From the NCBI GenBank assembly GCA_029204225.1, contig CM055099.1, positions 48,534,141-48,598,140 of the forward strand: 64,000 nt of DNA. Reading direction: 5' to 3'. The stretch comes from Diphasiastrum complanatum (lineage: Eukaryota > Streptophyta > Lycopodiopsida > Lycopodiales > Lycopodiaceae). This document shows, in pieces, positions 44,801 through 56,528 of the stretch (position 1 is the first letter of the stretch; each line of letters starts with the position of its first letter). The notes beneath the pieces were generated by a model, which saw only the letters and a list, made by a program, of their open reading frames with translations, was not told the origin of the DNA and ran no database searches. Position numbers and translations under genes: made by a program.

Positions 44801-45371
44801 TTTCCCTTTAGTGCATCTTTTATAATACTAGAATAAACTTTAGGAGAAGGAGCTCTTCCTTCTTCAAGTTGCTTAGCTTTGACCTTTTTAAATATTCAAC
44901 AATGTCTTCATAAGAAGAGAGTCCAGAATCTGCAATCCATTCTGAAAGATTTGGAATATCCCAACTCATCTTGATCATTGAACCTTCTCTTCCATTTTTG
45001 CTTGGCCCCATCATGATAGGAGAGTACTTAGACCATTGGAACTCAATACCGAATAATTTTTTCTGTTGTGGGCATTCCACTTGAGCAAAATTACATGGTG
45101 CACCATATGTAGGCATTATGTTATCCATGCTTAAAATTATTCCCATACATTTGTAACCTTGTCCATTGTCATTAACATAATGAAATACATCTCCCTTATC
45201 TTTATTTGGTCCGATAGATTCCATATACCAAGGAGTTGCTTCAGAAATTTCCATCCTTACATCTACCTCCATGTCTATTATTGGGAGATTGTCATGACAA
45301 GAGACCACTTCCATAGAACTTGTATTATTTACATCTGCAACACTGATCTCTTTTTCCATGTCTGCAACCAA
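41877..45371 (-). pseudogene. Decayed gene resembling a ParB-like / DNA methyltransferase protein
   Basis: A minus-strand gene can be traced from ATG at 45371 to about 41877 across several frames. The N-terminal 183 codons are open but unrecognised, and a frameshift lies near 44880. A region at 44088-43717 includes YKYYVVSSQHSILVARRI, which recalls the GHHR-type core of ParB-like domains (tentative). An intron follows at 43689-43551 (donor GTGATC, acceptor TGTGCAG). Frameshifts near 43255 and 42950 lead into a 271-residue open stretch. There LVLVDTTSKGPQYEW lies where DPPY (motif IV) is expected, and VVVDAFTGGFPMREAL resembles the SAM-binding motif I (DPFxGSG). That order, IV before I, is the beta class of DNA amino-methyltransferases. 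DPPY has become DTTS, so catalysis is doubtful even in an unbroken relative. The assignment rests on motif order only. Confidence 0.45.
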
Positions 45372-45447
45372 TATTAGCAGTGATGAATAAATAAATAAAC
45401 ATGTACCATGATAATAAAAAATGTACTACTTAGTGAGAGCTCATAGT

Positions 45448-46945
45448 ACTAATCATGTCCACTTTATTCACTTGACAGAAGGTGTCTGTGAAGGTAGAGG
45501 GAAGCAAGAATTATGGCTGTCCACATGTGATGTATGTGTTTGGGGAGGGCTAGTGTGTATAACCTTGTCTACTCCATTCATGTTTGATGGATGAAGGGAA
45601 GCAGGAAGAAGAGTTGCCCTCACGCGATGTACGTGTGCATACAACCCTATCTATTTCATTCATGCTTGACAGACGACGTCCATCAAAGTAGAGAGAAGCA
45701 TGGTGATGGACTACTTGCATGAGTTGCTAAAGCATGGCAAGGGGTAGTGCAACAACCTTGTCTACTTCATGCATGCTTGGCGGACGGTGTCCGTCAAGTA
45801 GGAGGGAAGCATGGAAAAGGAGTGTTGACTAGGGATATATGTACTTAATGAGAGTTGAAGCATGGTGAGGGCAAGCGCAATAGCCTTGTCCATTTCATGC
45901 ATGTTTGATGGACAACGTCTGTCAAGTAGGAGGGCAGCACGTGGAAGGAGGGCACATGGGATCTAGGTGTTAATGAGAGGTGAAACATGGTGCAACAACA
46001 TTGTCTGTTCCATGCATGCTTGACGAACAACATTTGTTAAGTAGGAGGGAAGCATGGAGAAGCAGTGTTGATATGGGATATATGTTCTTAATTAAAGAGC
46101 ATGGCGAGGGCTAGTGCAACTGCCTTGTCTACTTCATGCATGCTTGATGGACGATGTCTGTCAAGTAGGAGAGAAGCATGGAGAAGAAGGGGTGCTAACA
46201 TGGGATGTAGGTGCTTAAAGCATGGTGAGGGCTAGCGCAACAGCCTTGTCCACTTCATGCATGTTTGATGGACAACATCCGTCAAGTAGGAGGGAAGCAC
46301 AGGGAAGGAGTGATCACATCGGATGTATGTGTTAATGAGAGATGAAGCATGGTGCAACAGCCTTGTCTAATTCATGCATGCTTGATGAACGACGTCCGTC
46401 ATGTAGGAGGGAAGCATGGAGAAGCAGTGCTAGACATGGGATATATGTGCTTAATTAGAGGTGAAGCATGGCAAGGGCTAGTGCAATTGCCTTGTCTAGT
46501 TCATGTATGTTTGACGAACGATGTCTGTCAAGTAGGAGGGAAGCATGAAGAAGCATTGCTGACATGGGATATATGTGCTTAATTAGAGAGCATGGGGAGG
46601 GCTAGTGCAACTACCTGTCTACTTCATGCATACTTGATGGACGACGTCCATCAAGTACAAGAGAAGCATGGAGAAGGAGTCATGGGATGTAGGTGCTTAA
46701 TGAGAGGTGAAGCATGGTGAGGACAAGCACAACAACCTTGTCTGCTTCATTCATTGCTTGACGGACAACGTCCGTCAAGAAGGAGGGAAGCATGGAGAAG
46801 GAGTGATCACATGGAATGTACGTGCTAGGGAGGGTGTCCGTCAAAGAGGAGGGAAGCATGGCGATAGGCTACCTACATGCGCTCCATGTGCTTGGTGAGG
46901 GTCTCTAATTGTTTACTTCATGTGTGGTGGTGAGGACTTTTAATT
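45448..46945. repeat. Satellite of about 12 units with a central palindrome
   Basis: Head-to-tail units of about 105-130 bp share CCTTGTCTACTTCATGCATG, then an imperfect palindrome with arms of CTTGACGGAC type, then GTAGGAGGGAAGCATGGAGAAG. Palindrome starts are at about 45471, 45664, 45777, 45905, 46018, 46141, 46261, 46380, 46509, 46633 and 46757, with a degenerate unit near 45580. Unit spacing varies and sequence drift is high. The open frames across this block are by-products of the repeat. Confidence 0.9.
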
Positions 46946-47390
46946 GTCCACTCTATTAAATAAAAACTTAATATAAAATTTAAATTGTTTAATTCAAATT
47001 TCCCCCCAAAACGAATTCCCTCCAAAATTTCTCAGTTCAAATTTTCTAGTTCAGGTTTAAACTCCTCATAAGCACTTTATTGGTATTTCAAAGTGTTGGC
47101 CCTCTCCTCTCTTTAAACTTAGCTTTTAGTGTGTAATCCTTCTACCAAAATCCACAACTTTCAGTCTTGTAACTAGCTCTTTATGCTTTATTTATTGCAG
47201 GGTTTTGTGAGAATCCTATTAGAAGGTACTCCACAAAGTAAGAAAGAAAAAAATAAGAAGAAGGATGGAGCAACATACATGTAATGGGAAGGATGGAATT
47301 GATGTGTTGAGCAACAAGCTGAGCTCTTTGGAGGACCAAGGTATGTACGTCTTTCTTTGTTTATTTATTGAGATGGATTCAATCTGTTAA
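46946..47390. other. Intergenic, no gene recognised
   Basis: AT-rich spacer between the satellite and a short tandem repeat. No supportable coding or RNA feature is seen. Confidence 0.4.
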
Positions 47391-47520
47391 AATGAGATTT
47401 ATTTAGGCTGTGTGTTGTAGGCTATTCAAATAGAATGAGATCTATTTAGGCTGTGTGTTGCATGCTATTCAAATAGAATGAGATCTATTCAGGCTATGTG
47501 TTGCATTAGTATTCAAATAG
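47391..47520. repeat. Three-copy 43-bp tandem repeat
   Basis: Three consecutive units start AATGAGAT at 47391, 47434 and 47477, each ending ATTCAAATAG. They differ by a few bases. Confidence 0.9.
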
Positions 47521-48083
47521 AATGTTTGTAGAATTTGTTTTGTGGATCGATAGCCCCTGGTGAACAAAGTGCATTGGTTTGTAGAGAAGGTCTTTAGCAT
47601 CCATGTTAGTCCACTCCAATCTGCATTTGCTAATTTTGTGCATATTAGAACTATACATTAGAAAAGCGGTTATGCAAAGTGTGCATCTGAAAAAAGATCC
47701 GTAAAAAAGCACCTGTAGAGAGACGTTGTAGGATGAGTAACATACTTGCAATGGGAAGGATGGCATGAGCGTAGGATAAGCGATGAGCAAAACCATGGGC
47801 AGTGAATCCATGGGCAATAAACGCCAGCGACGAGCGAACCCATGAACAAAGCAGGATGAACCTGTGGCCAGAAGCGAAGTGTGATTCAGTAGCATAGAAG
47901 GCAGAAGCACGTTCCAGCAGTACAAGACAGAAACGCGATCCAAGAGTAGGCTGAAACACGTCCAAGCAGCACTCAAAGTGCGATCCAGAATCGAGCGATG
48001 AGCTCCAGCAGGTAGAAGCACCCTGAGCGTGTTCTGAAAGGAGAAGGAGGAACGAACATGCAGCACCCTGATCGTGTTCTAAG
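47521..48083. other. Non-coding flank of element F
   Basis: No gene is supported. The stretch contains loosely repeated phrases such as CACCCTGAGCGTGTTCTG and CCTGATCGTGTTCT that recur after element F at 59983-60140. The host locus was therefore a low-complexity, partly tandem sequence before F inserted. The 186-residue minus-strand frame here has no recognisable homology and lies across these repeats. Confidence 0.45.
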
Positions 48084-49298
48084 TGTGAGAAATTGGCAAA
48101 AATCTAGCTTGGTATTTTTTATGATAGAAGTTTGTAAGTGAATCTCACATGTGTGGAGGATGTTCCCACGTGTGGACAATTGTAAAGTAAATCAAAATGT
48201 TTGATATAGGGGTCTCATAGAATTTCATAGTCAAGCATTTAGGTGTAGGATGTTGATAGGATCAAATTTGGCATAGATGGCAAATTATCCATTTCCACTT
48301 GTAATGCCAATATTGAGCCAAACTTGTGTCAATTAGAGTGTAGACAAGTGTCATGCTTTTGTTTGATGAAGCTTAAGAGGTCCAATAGGATTTAGAGGTG
48401 GAAACTTGTGAGGTCCAATAGAAAATTGAGGTGTGCTTGAATATAGTCCAATAGAATTTAGAGGTGCATGGATCAATGGTCCAATAGGATTAAGAGGTGG
48501 CAAAGTGTGATCCAATCATAGTTAAGCATAGTGGTAGCTCATGAATCTATTAGTATCATTGTACTCCTCCTTTTGGATCTAATTGATTTTGAGATTGAGT
48601 GGATTTTGAGTGTCATTGAATTTCTAGCTTTCTCTCTCTACCCGAGAGCTCATGATGGTTTTTCTCTCTCTACCAGAGGAGAGCAGCTTTTTATCCATTT
48701 CCACTTGTAATGCCAATATTGAGCCAAACTTGTGTCAATTAGAGTGTAGACAAGTGTCATGCTTTTGTTTGATGAAGCTTAAGAGGTCCAATAGGATTTA
48801 GAGGTGGAACCTTGTGAGGTCCAATAGAAAATTGAGGTGTGCTTGAATATAGTCCAATAGAATTTAGAGGTGCATGGATCAATGGTCCAATAGGATTAAG
48901 AGGTGGCAAAGTGTGATCCAATCATAGTTAAGCATAGTGGTAGCTCATGAATCTATTAGTATCATTGTACTCCTCCTTTTGGATCTAATTGATTTTGAGA
49001 TTGAGTGGATTTTGAGTGTCATGGAATTTCTAGCTTTCTCTCTCTACCCGAGAGCTCATGATGGTTTTTCTCTCTCTACCAGAGGAGAGCAGCTTGTTTT
49101 TACTTAGAATACTTTTGGAACACTTCCCACACGTGTGAGTGAGAGTTGGAAGTGATTGAATGCATGTAGTAGTGTGTTTTTGCCATAGGATACAAGATTG
49201 ATCTTGAATCTCAATCTAGTCTTGATCTTGGTGCATCTACACACCTTAGGAGATCACAAGTACATGTAGTGGACAGTCCACACGTGTAAAATTCAACA
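48084..49298 (+). repeat. 5' LTR of element F with internal tandem duplication
   Basis: It begins TGTGAGAAATTGG and ends TTCAACA. A block of about 406 bp (48285-48690) is repeated directly at 48691-49096. The copies differ at only a couple of bases, and the 3' LTR has only one copy. CACACGTGTG is at 49128-49137. Confidence 0.93.
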
Positions 49299-50055
49299 TG
49301 GTATCAGAGCCTACCTAAGGTTACCATGCATTTTGATCCATTTGAGTGAAAACTATTCATCAATCTTGAGCTAGAAATTGTCAAGGCCCATTTTCCTAGC
49401 TATCTTGTTCAATTTTGGATCAAAAGAGATCAAAAGGACATTGATTGGGTCTGACCTGGTACTGTACGGAATCAGGTTCTCAGACACGTGTGAGGAACAT
49501 CCAATTTCAGTTTGGGATTTCTCTTTCATGTTTGATCCAAAAATCTTGCTAGATAGCTTGTTTTAAAGCTATTTTTGTCTAGTTTCTGATGCAATTAGTT
49601 TCATTCCATTTGGTTGAGCCAATCAAAAGTTATAAGATTTTGAAGAGGGTTAGGTAGGGCACCTAGACCTGGGTGGACACATTTGGTTTGGTCAAAAGAT
49701 TGCTTGTTTGATCTAAAATCACAGTTGAATGCTTACCAATCTCATCTATATGTGATCTAGGCACTGTTTTGAGATCTTAGCCATTTTGTTTCATGCAATA
49801 TCATTGTATTTGAGTCAAATTTGGTTTCTTAGTGTATTTTACACGTGATAAGAGTGTTTGATCCTAACTTTGCCCATACTCCATCATTTGATGTGAAGTA
49901 GATCTAGTTTTGGAGAGATTGAGATAGCTAGTGAGAATCATCTCACAGTTTGTTGCAAGATCTTGCATAGGAGATGGTAGCACACCATTATTGGATCCTA
50001 TAGTGAGAGAGAAGCAACATTTTTTGTTCATCAATTTTATTTATCTCCACTTTAC

Positions 50056-50752
50056 ATGACTTCAATGAGTTCATACTTGTTGCAACCAAGTGAGAGATTG
50101 TCTACTTCCAATTATTCAATATGGAAGTTGAGGACGGAGTCCATCTTGATACTCCAAGATGTGATGGACATTGTACTTGGGATTGAGGAGGAGCCTCAAG
50201 TCCTTCAAGAAGTACAAAAATACAAGAAGAGAGCTAGGATGGCTCTCCACTACATTAAGATGAATGTCTCTAATGAGATATTGAGGGAGATTGGTGATTG
50301 TTCTACATCCAAGGAATCTTGGGATTGTCTCAAGTCCATCTATGAGGCTAAGAACACCTCTAGGCTCCTCACTCTTAGAAATAAAATATTCCAAAGTAGT
50401 CAAAAGAGTGATGAGAGTGCATCTAATTATGTTTTGAGAGTCAAGGATATTCATAGGGAGCTTGCATGTATTGGTGACTCAATCAATCAAAGTGAGCTAG
50501 TCCAAGTCATTCTCAATGGCTTGAGAGATGAATATGACAACCTTGTCCAATCCTATGCTATTAAGGAGGAGCTACCAAGTTTATTTCTGAAGAATCAAGA
50601 CAAGAGTACAAACTCTTGAGGATGGACAAGCTATCACTCAATCATGATGATGGCAAAGTTCTATTTGCCAAGCACAAAGAAAGGAGTAAGAAGCAACACC
50701 ATCACTTCTCTAATGACAAAGCTAAAGACCAAGATGGAGAGGAGGAGGATAC
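50056..50752 (+). pseudogene. Gag of element F, N-terminal part
   Basis: It starts MTSMSSYLLQPSERLS with the copia gag (UBN2-type) domain through VQVILNGLRDEYDNLVQSYA. A small deletion with frameshift near 50582 causes the stop at 50619. Homology continues in another frame (EESRQEYKLLRMDKLS) up to the insertion of E after GATAC at 50748-50752, and resumes in frame at 57184. Confidence 0.85.
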
Positions 50753-51407
50753 TGTGAAAAATACAGATCCTAAGTGGATCTAAACTCCAAGATCATTGGC
50801 TTGAATGCTTGCACTCCAAACTACATAAGCTAGGAATTGGCAACACATTCTATGCTACCTAGAATGCAAAGAACTTGATCAAAAAGCATTTATCACAAAT
50901 GGAAACTTCCATAAACATCAAGTGTGGCCCAAAATAGCATTATACAGTCCATAATACATCAGCCTATCACTTTTGGAAAGCACCTAAGATCATACACAAT
51001 AGCTTGAAGACAATACACACAACAATGCTCTCACTGGAGGAAGAAACAATGACAATGATCTATTGATCTCAATGAAGCATACAAAAGGTTTCTCCAACCT
51101 ATTCTCCACGACTTCCCTACTATTTATGGATGAGGAAGATGACTCTCTCTCCTCTCTCTAGAAGGTACTTGACCCTAGATATTCCCTATATAGGAAAAAT
51201 AGCTAAAAATGGCTTATATGACCAAAATACATCAAAATGGTCTCATTTTGAAGGGTATGAAGTTTGACACTTCATCATACTGAAAAAATACAGTAAATAA
51301 AAACATTGTGGCCTGGTTCACACGTGTGAAACTCCAGAACCAAAACTATTTACAATTTTAGCCAATTTAGGCCTCAAACTAGCTAGGAAATGTTGACAAT
51401 TTTCACA
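50753..51407 (-). repeat. 3' LTR of element E
   Basis: 655 bp, matching 56529-57183 with three visible differences. CACACGTGTG is at 51319-51328. Confidence 0.95.
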
Positions 51408-54400
51408 CTCCCTCTTCAACATTGGATGCTAGTTTCAACATAGTCTTTGAGCACATTACAAGATTAGATCTATGCATTAAATATAGGTCCTTTCCCAATG
51501 GTTTGGTGAAGATATCAGCCACACACTCCTTTGAAGAGACATGTTGAAGCTCCACCTCTTTGGCAATGACTTGATCTCTCACAAAATGGTGAGCAATCTC
51601 AATGTGCTTGCTCCTTGCATGAAAAACAGGATTGCTTGCCAAGCTTTGGGCTGAAAGGTTATCACAAAGTATGATTGGAGTCTTCTCTGGTTCCAGCAAG
51701 TGAAGATCCAATAACATCCTCTTGATCCAAAGAATCTCCTTGGTGCATGTTGTTAATGCCTTGTACTCGGCTTCGGTGGAAGATAGAGAGATAGTTGGTT
51801 GCTTCTTTGATAGCCATGAGACCACTCCATCTCCAAGATAGATTGCAAAGGCACTTGTTGACTTCCTATCCATTTGATCACCTGCAAAATCTGAATCTGA
51901 AAATCCACAAAGGTTAGGTGTAGTACCTCCATACAAGATGCCAAAATCTCTAGATCCCGAGATGTATCTAAGTACTCTCTTTCCTAGCTTCCAATGAGCC
52001 TCACTAGGATCTTGCATAAATTGACTTAGTTTACCAACCACAAAGCTTAGATCAGGTCTTGTGATGGTTAACCATATAAGAGATCCTATTAGCTTTCTAT
52101 AGAGAGTAATGTCCTTGAAGGATCTTTCATTACTTCTTGTAGTTAGCTTTACATTTGATTCCATAGGAGTAGAAACAACTTTACAATCTTCCATATGAAA
52201 CCTTTTTAGAATAGAGTTAACATACTTTTCTTGACATATGAATGTAGATTTAGAAGTTCTAATAATCTCTATTCCTAAGATATAATGAAGTTTACCAAGA
52301 TCTTGAATTTCAAACTCTCTTTTGAGTGCCATCTTGATTTCATCTATATCTAGATTGTTACCACCACTTAAGATAATGTCATCAACATAGATCAAAAGTA
52401 AAGTGATATCATTTTCATTCAATCTAAAGTAGAGAGAATGATCATACTCACTCATAACAAAGTTTTGAGAAAGTAAGAAGGAATTGAGCTTAGCATACCA
52501 ACTCCTTGGTGCTTGCTTTAGCCCATACAAACTCTTTTGGAGATAGCACACATGATTAGGCTCATCATGTGAAACATAGCCCTCGGGTTGCTCCATGTAA
52601 ATATCTTCTTCAAGATCACCATTCAAGAAGGCATTAGTAACATCCATTTGCCACATATCCCAATCATAAAGAGTTGCAAGAGAGATTAGGATTCGAATAG
52701 TTACCATCTTTGCCACGGGTGCAAAGGTCTCATCATAGTCAATACCATATTCTTGAGCATACCCCTTTGCCACCAACCTTGCCTTGTACTTGTTGATTGA
52801 TCCATCTTGATTTGTCTTGATCTTGAAGATCCACTTACAACCAATTGCCTTCTTGTCCTTTGGAAGCTTTACCAACCTCCATGTGTTGCTTTTGATGAGT
52901 GCTTGATGCTCATGATCCATGGCTTGGATCCATTCCTTCTTTTGAATTGCTTCACCTACACAAGTTGGTTCATCAAAAGAGGTAAGAAAAGCAAAGTTAG
53001 AGTTGTCCACCACTTGCTTTCCTTTTTCATCATAGGTTAGCCTTGATGGCTTAGCCCTTTGCCTTTGAGTCTTCCTTGAAGTTTGCTTTGGAGTGGCATC
53101 TCCATCTTCATCCAAGACATCTTGCACATCATGATGATTAGTAGGCACATCAACATCAACATCAACAACATTGGAAACATTCTCTTCATGAAAGATGACA
53201 TCCCTACTTATGACAACTTTCTTTGTAGAAGGAATGTACACTTTGTAAGCCTTGCTTACTTCACTATAGCCAACAAACACACCCTTCTTTGATGAAGGAT
53301 CTTCTTTAGTTCTATCATCAAGTGTGATATTGACAAAACATGTACATCCAAAGATCCTACAATGCTTGACACTCGGCCTTCTACCATAAAGAACCTCATG
53401 AGGAGTTTTACCATCCAAGGAAGCACTTGTCCATCTATTACATAGATAGTTAGCACATGCTAAAGCTTCCCCCCAAAAAGACTTAGCAAGATTAGCATGT
53501 AGTCTCATTGCCTTGGCACATTCACAAAGGGTTCTATTCTTCCTCTCGGCCACTCCATTCTGTTGTGGAGTCCTAGGACTAGACATCTCCCTCTTAATCC
53601 CATGTGCTATACAAAAGTCTTTGAACCTATTTGAGGTGTATTCCCCTCCATTATCAGATCTTAAGCATTTGATCTTTGTATTGAATTGGTTTTCCATTTC
53701 ATTCTTGAACTTGACAAATGCAGCAAACACTTCATCCTTACTTTTAAGAAGATAGATCCAAGTATACCTACTAAAGTCATCAATGAAAGTTGCATACATC
53801 TTTGCCCCACCATTGCTAGTTGTACTAGAAGAATGAATATCAGAATGCACAAGTTGAAAAGCTTCTTTAGATCTAGAAGTAGATCTAGAATAAGCAAGTC
53901 TATGAGATTTGGACAAGGCACAATGTTCACAAACACTATTGTTTGCAACAAGACTTTTAGGGAGACCAAGAACAAGCTCTTTCTTTGCCATTACCTCCAA
54001 AGATTTGAAGTTGGGATGGCCCAACCTCTTGTGCCAAACTTCTTGGTTTGTCAATTGCTCCCTAGCCATACATCCTTCATGATTAGAGATCACACATGCA
54101 TCAAGCTTGAAAAGTTTACCATGCCTCCTACCTTGAGCAATCAAGGATCCACATTTACTTATCAAACATGCATCTCCAATGAACTCCACATCAAGTCCTT
54201 TGTCAATCATTTGACTTACACTAAGCAAATTCTTAGTGATTGAAGGAATGTACAAGACATTTTCAAGATTTGCTTTCCTATTTGTTGAAAGGGAAATAGG
54301 AATAGTGCCTATGCCTTTGATGTCACATTGACCATCATTTGCAGTGTAGATGATGTTACCTTCTCCCTCATAAGACAATAAGGATGTAAAGTATTCCTTA

Positions 54401-55356
54401 TGTCTTGTCATGTGAGATGAGGCTCCACTATCAATCCACCAAGGATCATTATCATCTATGTTGGCTAACAAACTTGAAGTCATAACAAGTGATTCACATG
54501 TGTTATGTTCTTCCTCATCTATTGTAAGATTTCCTTGCCTCTCTCCTTGCTCTCTTTTCTTCTTATAACATTCATTTGCAAAATGACCTTTTATCCCACA
54601 ATAAAAGCACTTGAACTTTGACTTATTGTTCTTAGTAGAAGAGGAAGAGGAAGAGTGATCATCATGATCAAAGTTACCACCTTTGGACCATTTCCCTTTG
54701 CCTTTACCTTTGCCCTTGAATTTGCCTTTTGTGAAGAAAGCCTCTTCACCTCCACCTTGCAAGGATGCACCATCAAGCTTTGATTGCAACCTATGTTCTT
54801 CAGCCAATAAGATTTCTTGCAAGTCAACCACACTTGGCAAGACTCTTTGAATGGCAAAACTTTGCACAAGGTTAGCATGTTCATTTAGCAAACCATTCAA
54901 CATAACTTGGACTATTTCACCATCTTTTATGTTCTCATCAATGCATGCTAAATCATCACTTAGGGACTTAACTCTCAAGATAAATGCATGAGCACTTTCA
55001 CCCTCTCTTTGCCTACTAGAAAATATTTGTCTCCTTAGGGTCAATACCCTAGATGTGGACTTTGATTCAAAGAGCTTCTTTAAGGCATTCCATGCCTCAC
55101 TTGCACTTTGACACTTTCCAACTTCCTTGAGAAGTTCATTTGTAACATTCATTTTAATGATATGAAGAGCCCTTTTGGCCTTCTTATCAAACCTTTGTTG
55201 CTCTTGAAGTGTGAGAGGTCTCTCTTCAATTTCTGCAACTATGTCCATGAGTTCATTCAACTCAAGTAAGGACTCCATCCTCACTTTCCAAGTAGAGTAG
55301 TTTGATGAACTCAACCTTTCACTAGACTCTAGCATGATCCCACCATTGGAAGCCAT
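51403..55356 (-). CDS. Gag-pol polyprotein of copia element E
   Basis: An intact 1317-residue frame on minus, starting MASNGGIMLESSERLSS. Gag is followed by a zinc knuckle CFYCGIKGHFANEC near residue 250 and protease DSGASSH from 309. Integrase has HKRLGH, HSDIHS, FIDDFSRY, LRSDNGGEY and NGVAERKNRT. RT has KYKARLVAKGYAQ, YGLKQAPRSWY and YVDD at about 990. RNase H has SDSDFAGD and SSTEAEYKAL and ends with HARSKHIEI. All expected catalytic motifs are present, so it may be functional. Fragment D (2104-3345) is a close relative. Confidence 0.95.
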   Translation of the reverse strand: MASNGGIMLESSERLSSSNYSTWKVRMESLLELNELMDIVAEIEERPLTLQEQQRFDKKAKRALHIIKMNVTNELLKEVGKCQSASEAWNALKKLFESKSTSRVLTLRRQIFSSRQREGESAHAFILRVKSLSDDLACIDENIKDGEIVQVMLNGLLNEHANLVQSFAIQRVLPSVVDLQEILLAEEHRLQSKLDGASLQGGGEEAFFTKGKFKGKGKGKGKWSKGGNFDHDDHSSSSSSTKNNKSKFKCFYCGIKGHFANECYKKKREQGERQGNLTIDEEEHNTCESLVMTSSLLANIDDNDPWWIDSGASSHMTRHKEYFTSLLSYEGEGNIIYTANDGQCDIKGIGTIPISLSTNRKANLENVLYIPSITKNLLSVSQMIDKGLDVEFIGDACLISKCGSLIAQGRRHGKLFKLDACVISNHEGCMAREQLTNQEVWHKRLGHPNFKSLEVMAKKELVLGLPKSLVANNSVCEHCALSKSHRLAYSRSTSRSKEAFQLVHSDIHSSSTTSNGGAKMYATFIDDFSRYTWIYLLKSKDEVFAAFVKFKNEMENQFNTKIKCLRSDNGGEYTSNRFKDFCIAHGIKREMSSPRTPQQNGVAERKNRTLCECAKAMRLHANLAKSFWGEALACANYLCNRWTSASLDGKTPHEVLYGRRPSVKHCRIFGCTCFVNITLDDRTKEDPSSKKGVFVGYSEVSKAYKVYIPSTKKVVISRDVIFHEENVSNVVDVDVDVPTNHHDVQDVLDEDGDATPKQTSRKTQRQRAKPSRLTYDEKGKQVVDNSNFAFLTSFDEPTCVGEAIQKKEWIQAMDHEHQALIKSNTWRLVKLPKDKKAIGCKWIFKIKTNQDGSINKYKARLVAKGYAQEYGIDYDETFAPVAKMVTIRILISLATLYDWDMWQMDVTNAFLNGDLEEDIYMEQPEGYVSHDEPNHVCYLQKSLYGLKQAPRSWYAKLNSFLLSQNFVMSEYDHSLYFRLNENDITLLLIYVDDIILSGGNNLDIDEIKMALKREFEIQDLGKLHYILGIEIIRTSKSTFICQEKYVNSILKRFHMEDCKVVSTPMESNVKLTTRSNERSFKDITLYRKLIGSLIWLTITRPDLSFVVGKLSQFMQDPSEAHWKLGKRVLRYISGSRDFGILYGGTTPNLCGFSDSDFAGDQMDRKSTSAFAIYLGDGVVSWLSKKQPTISLSSTEAEYKALTTCTKEILWIKRMLLDLHLLEPEKTPIILCDNLSAQSLASNPVFHARSKHIEIAHHFVRDQVIAKEVELQHVSSKECVADIFTKPLGKDLYLMHRSNLVMCSKTMLKLASNVEEGV

Positions 55357-56528
55357 GATTCTAATGTTTCTTCAACTTTTAGGTTCTGTCCTAAAGCACT
55401 TAGAACTCACTTTTCTCTCAACAAATGATAGATAAAGAGATCTATGAAGATTTAGGACCCTAAAACACTTCTATCTTGAACCTAGATGGTTTCCAAGCAT
55501 AGAAAGGAAGATTGAAACACATGCAACACTTTGCACACACTAAGAATGGATTACAAAATCAAACCAACCTGAACACACTCTTGCTTAAGCTCTCAAACTT
55601 TCCAGCAAGTGACCAAATCAAGTTATGGTGTGAAGAGTTACTTGCATTCTTAGAAAATACCCAAAACTAGGATGCCAAGATTACCTAGTAATGAACAAAC
55701 TTGATCAACATATGATCAACACACTAAGATATTGATTCAACCTGTAAAACCACATGTAAACCACACTTCTAAAAGTTTATAAACTCCAGCAAGTGATAAA
55801 TACAAGATTTAGAGGTGAATGAATGAGCACACTTAGTGAATCACAAGACTAGCTTCACTATCTTGTCAAATCTTGGTGTTTAGATGTAGATCTAAGATCA
55901 CTTCACATGAGAATGTTCCTCAACCTGTTAAGAACCTGAAAACACACTTGCATAATGGTTAACACCTTCCAGCAAATGCTCCAATCAAATTACATAAGGA
56001 GAGTTACTTACATGCTCAACAAAGTACACCAAAATTTATGCCAAAATTGATGACAATCTTTACAATATGCTCTTCACAATGGAGCTTACAATATGTTCAC
56101 CCAAAAAAGGGGATCTTTCATCCAAATGGGAGCTTTGCTCAGCCTTTAGGAGAATTACAACTCACTCAAAAGAGCATTTGTCATCCACTTAAGGAGAAGT
56201 TTCATCCACTTAAGGAGAGTGTTCATCCAAGAATGGAGATTGTCAACAATAGGATTGAAAAGAACATTGTTAGTATTGAATATGCACAAGCCTCACAATC
56301 ACAAATGATTAGGTGTTATGATCTGATCCAAAATAGTTTCTTTTCAGCCTCTGATCTTCAATAGACCTGAAATATGCTTTTGATCCACAAGTTCAACTCA
56401 CAAAACAAAGGTTAGTAAGATTTGATCAACAAAGCAATGCAAAATCATGCTAGAACTTGATCAAACATCCAAATATCACCAAAAATGGAATACTTACTGT
56501 AAATAGAAGCCAACCAGCTCTGATACCA

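Noticed and set aside
45448-46945. CRISPR-like regularly spaced palindromic repeat
   Set aside because: The whole unit repeats, there are no unique spacers, and this is nuclear plant DNA. It is a satellite.
47506-48066. A 186-codon minus-strand ORF before element F
   Set aside because: It overlaps tandem repeats and low-complexity flank, with no domain or splice support.
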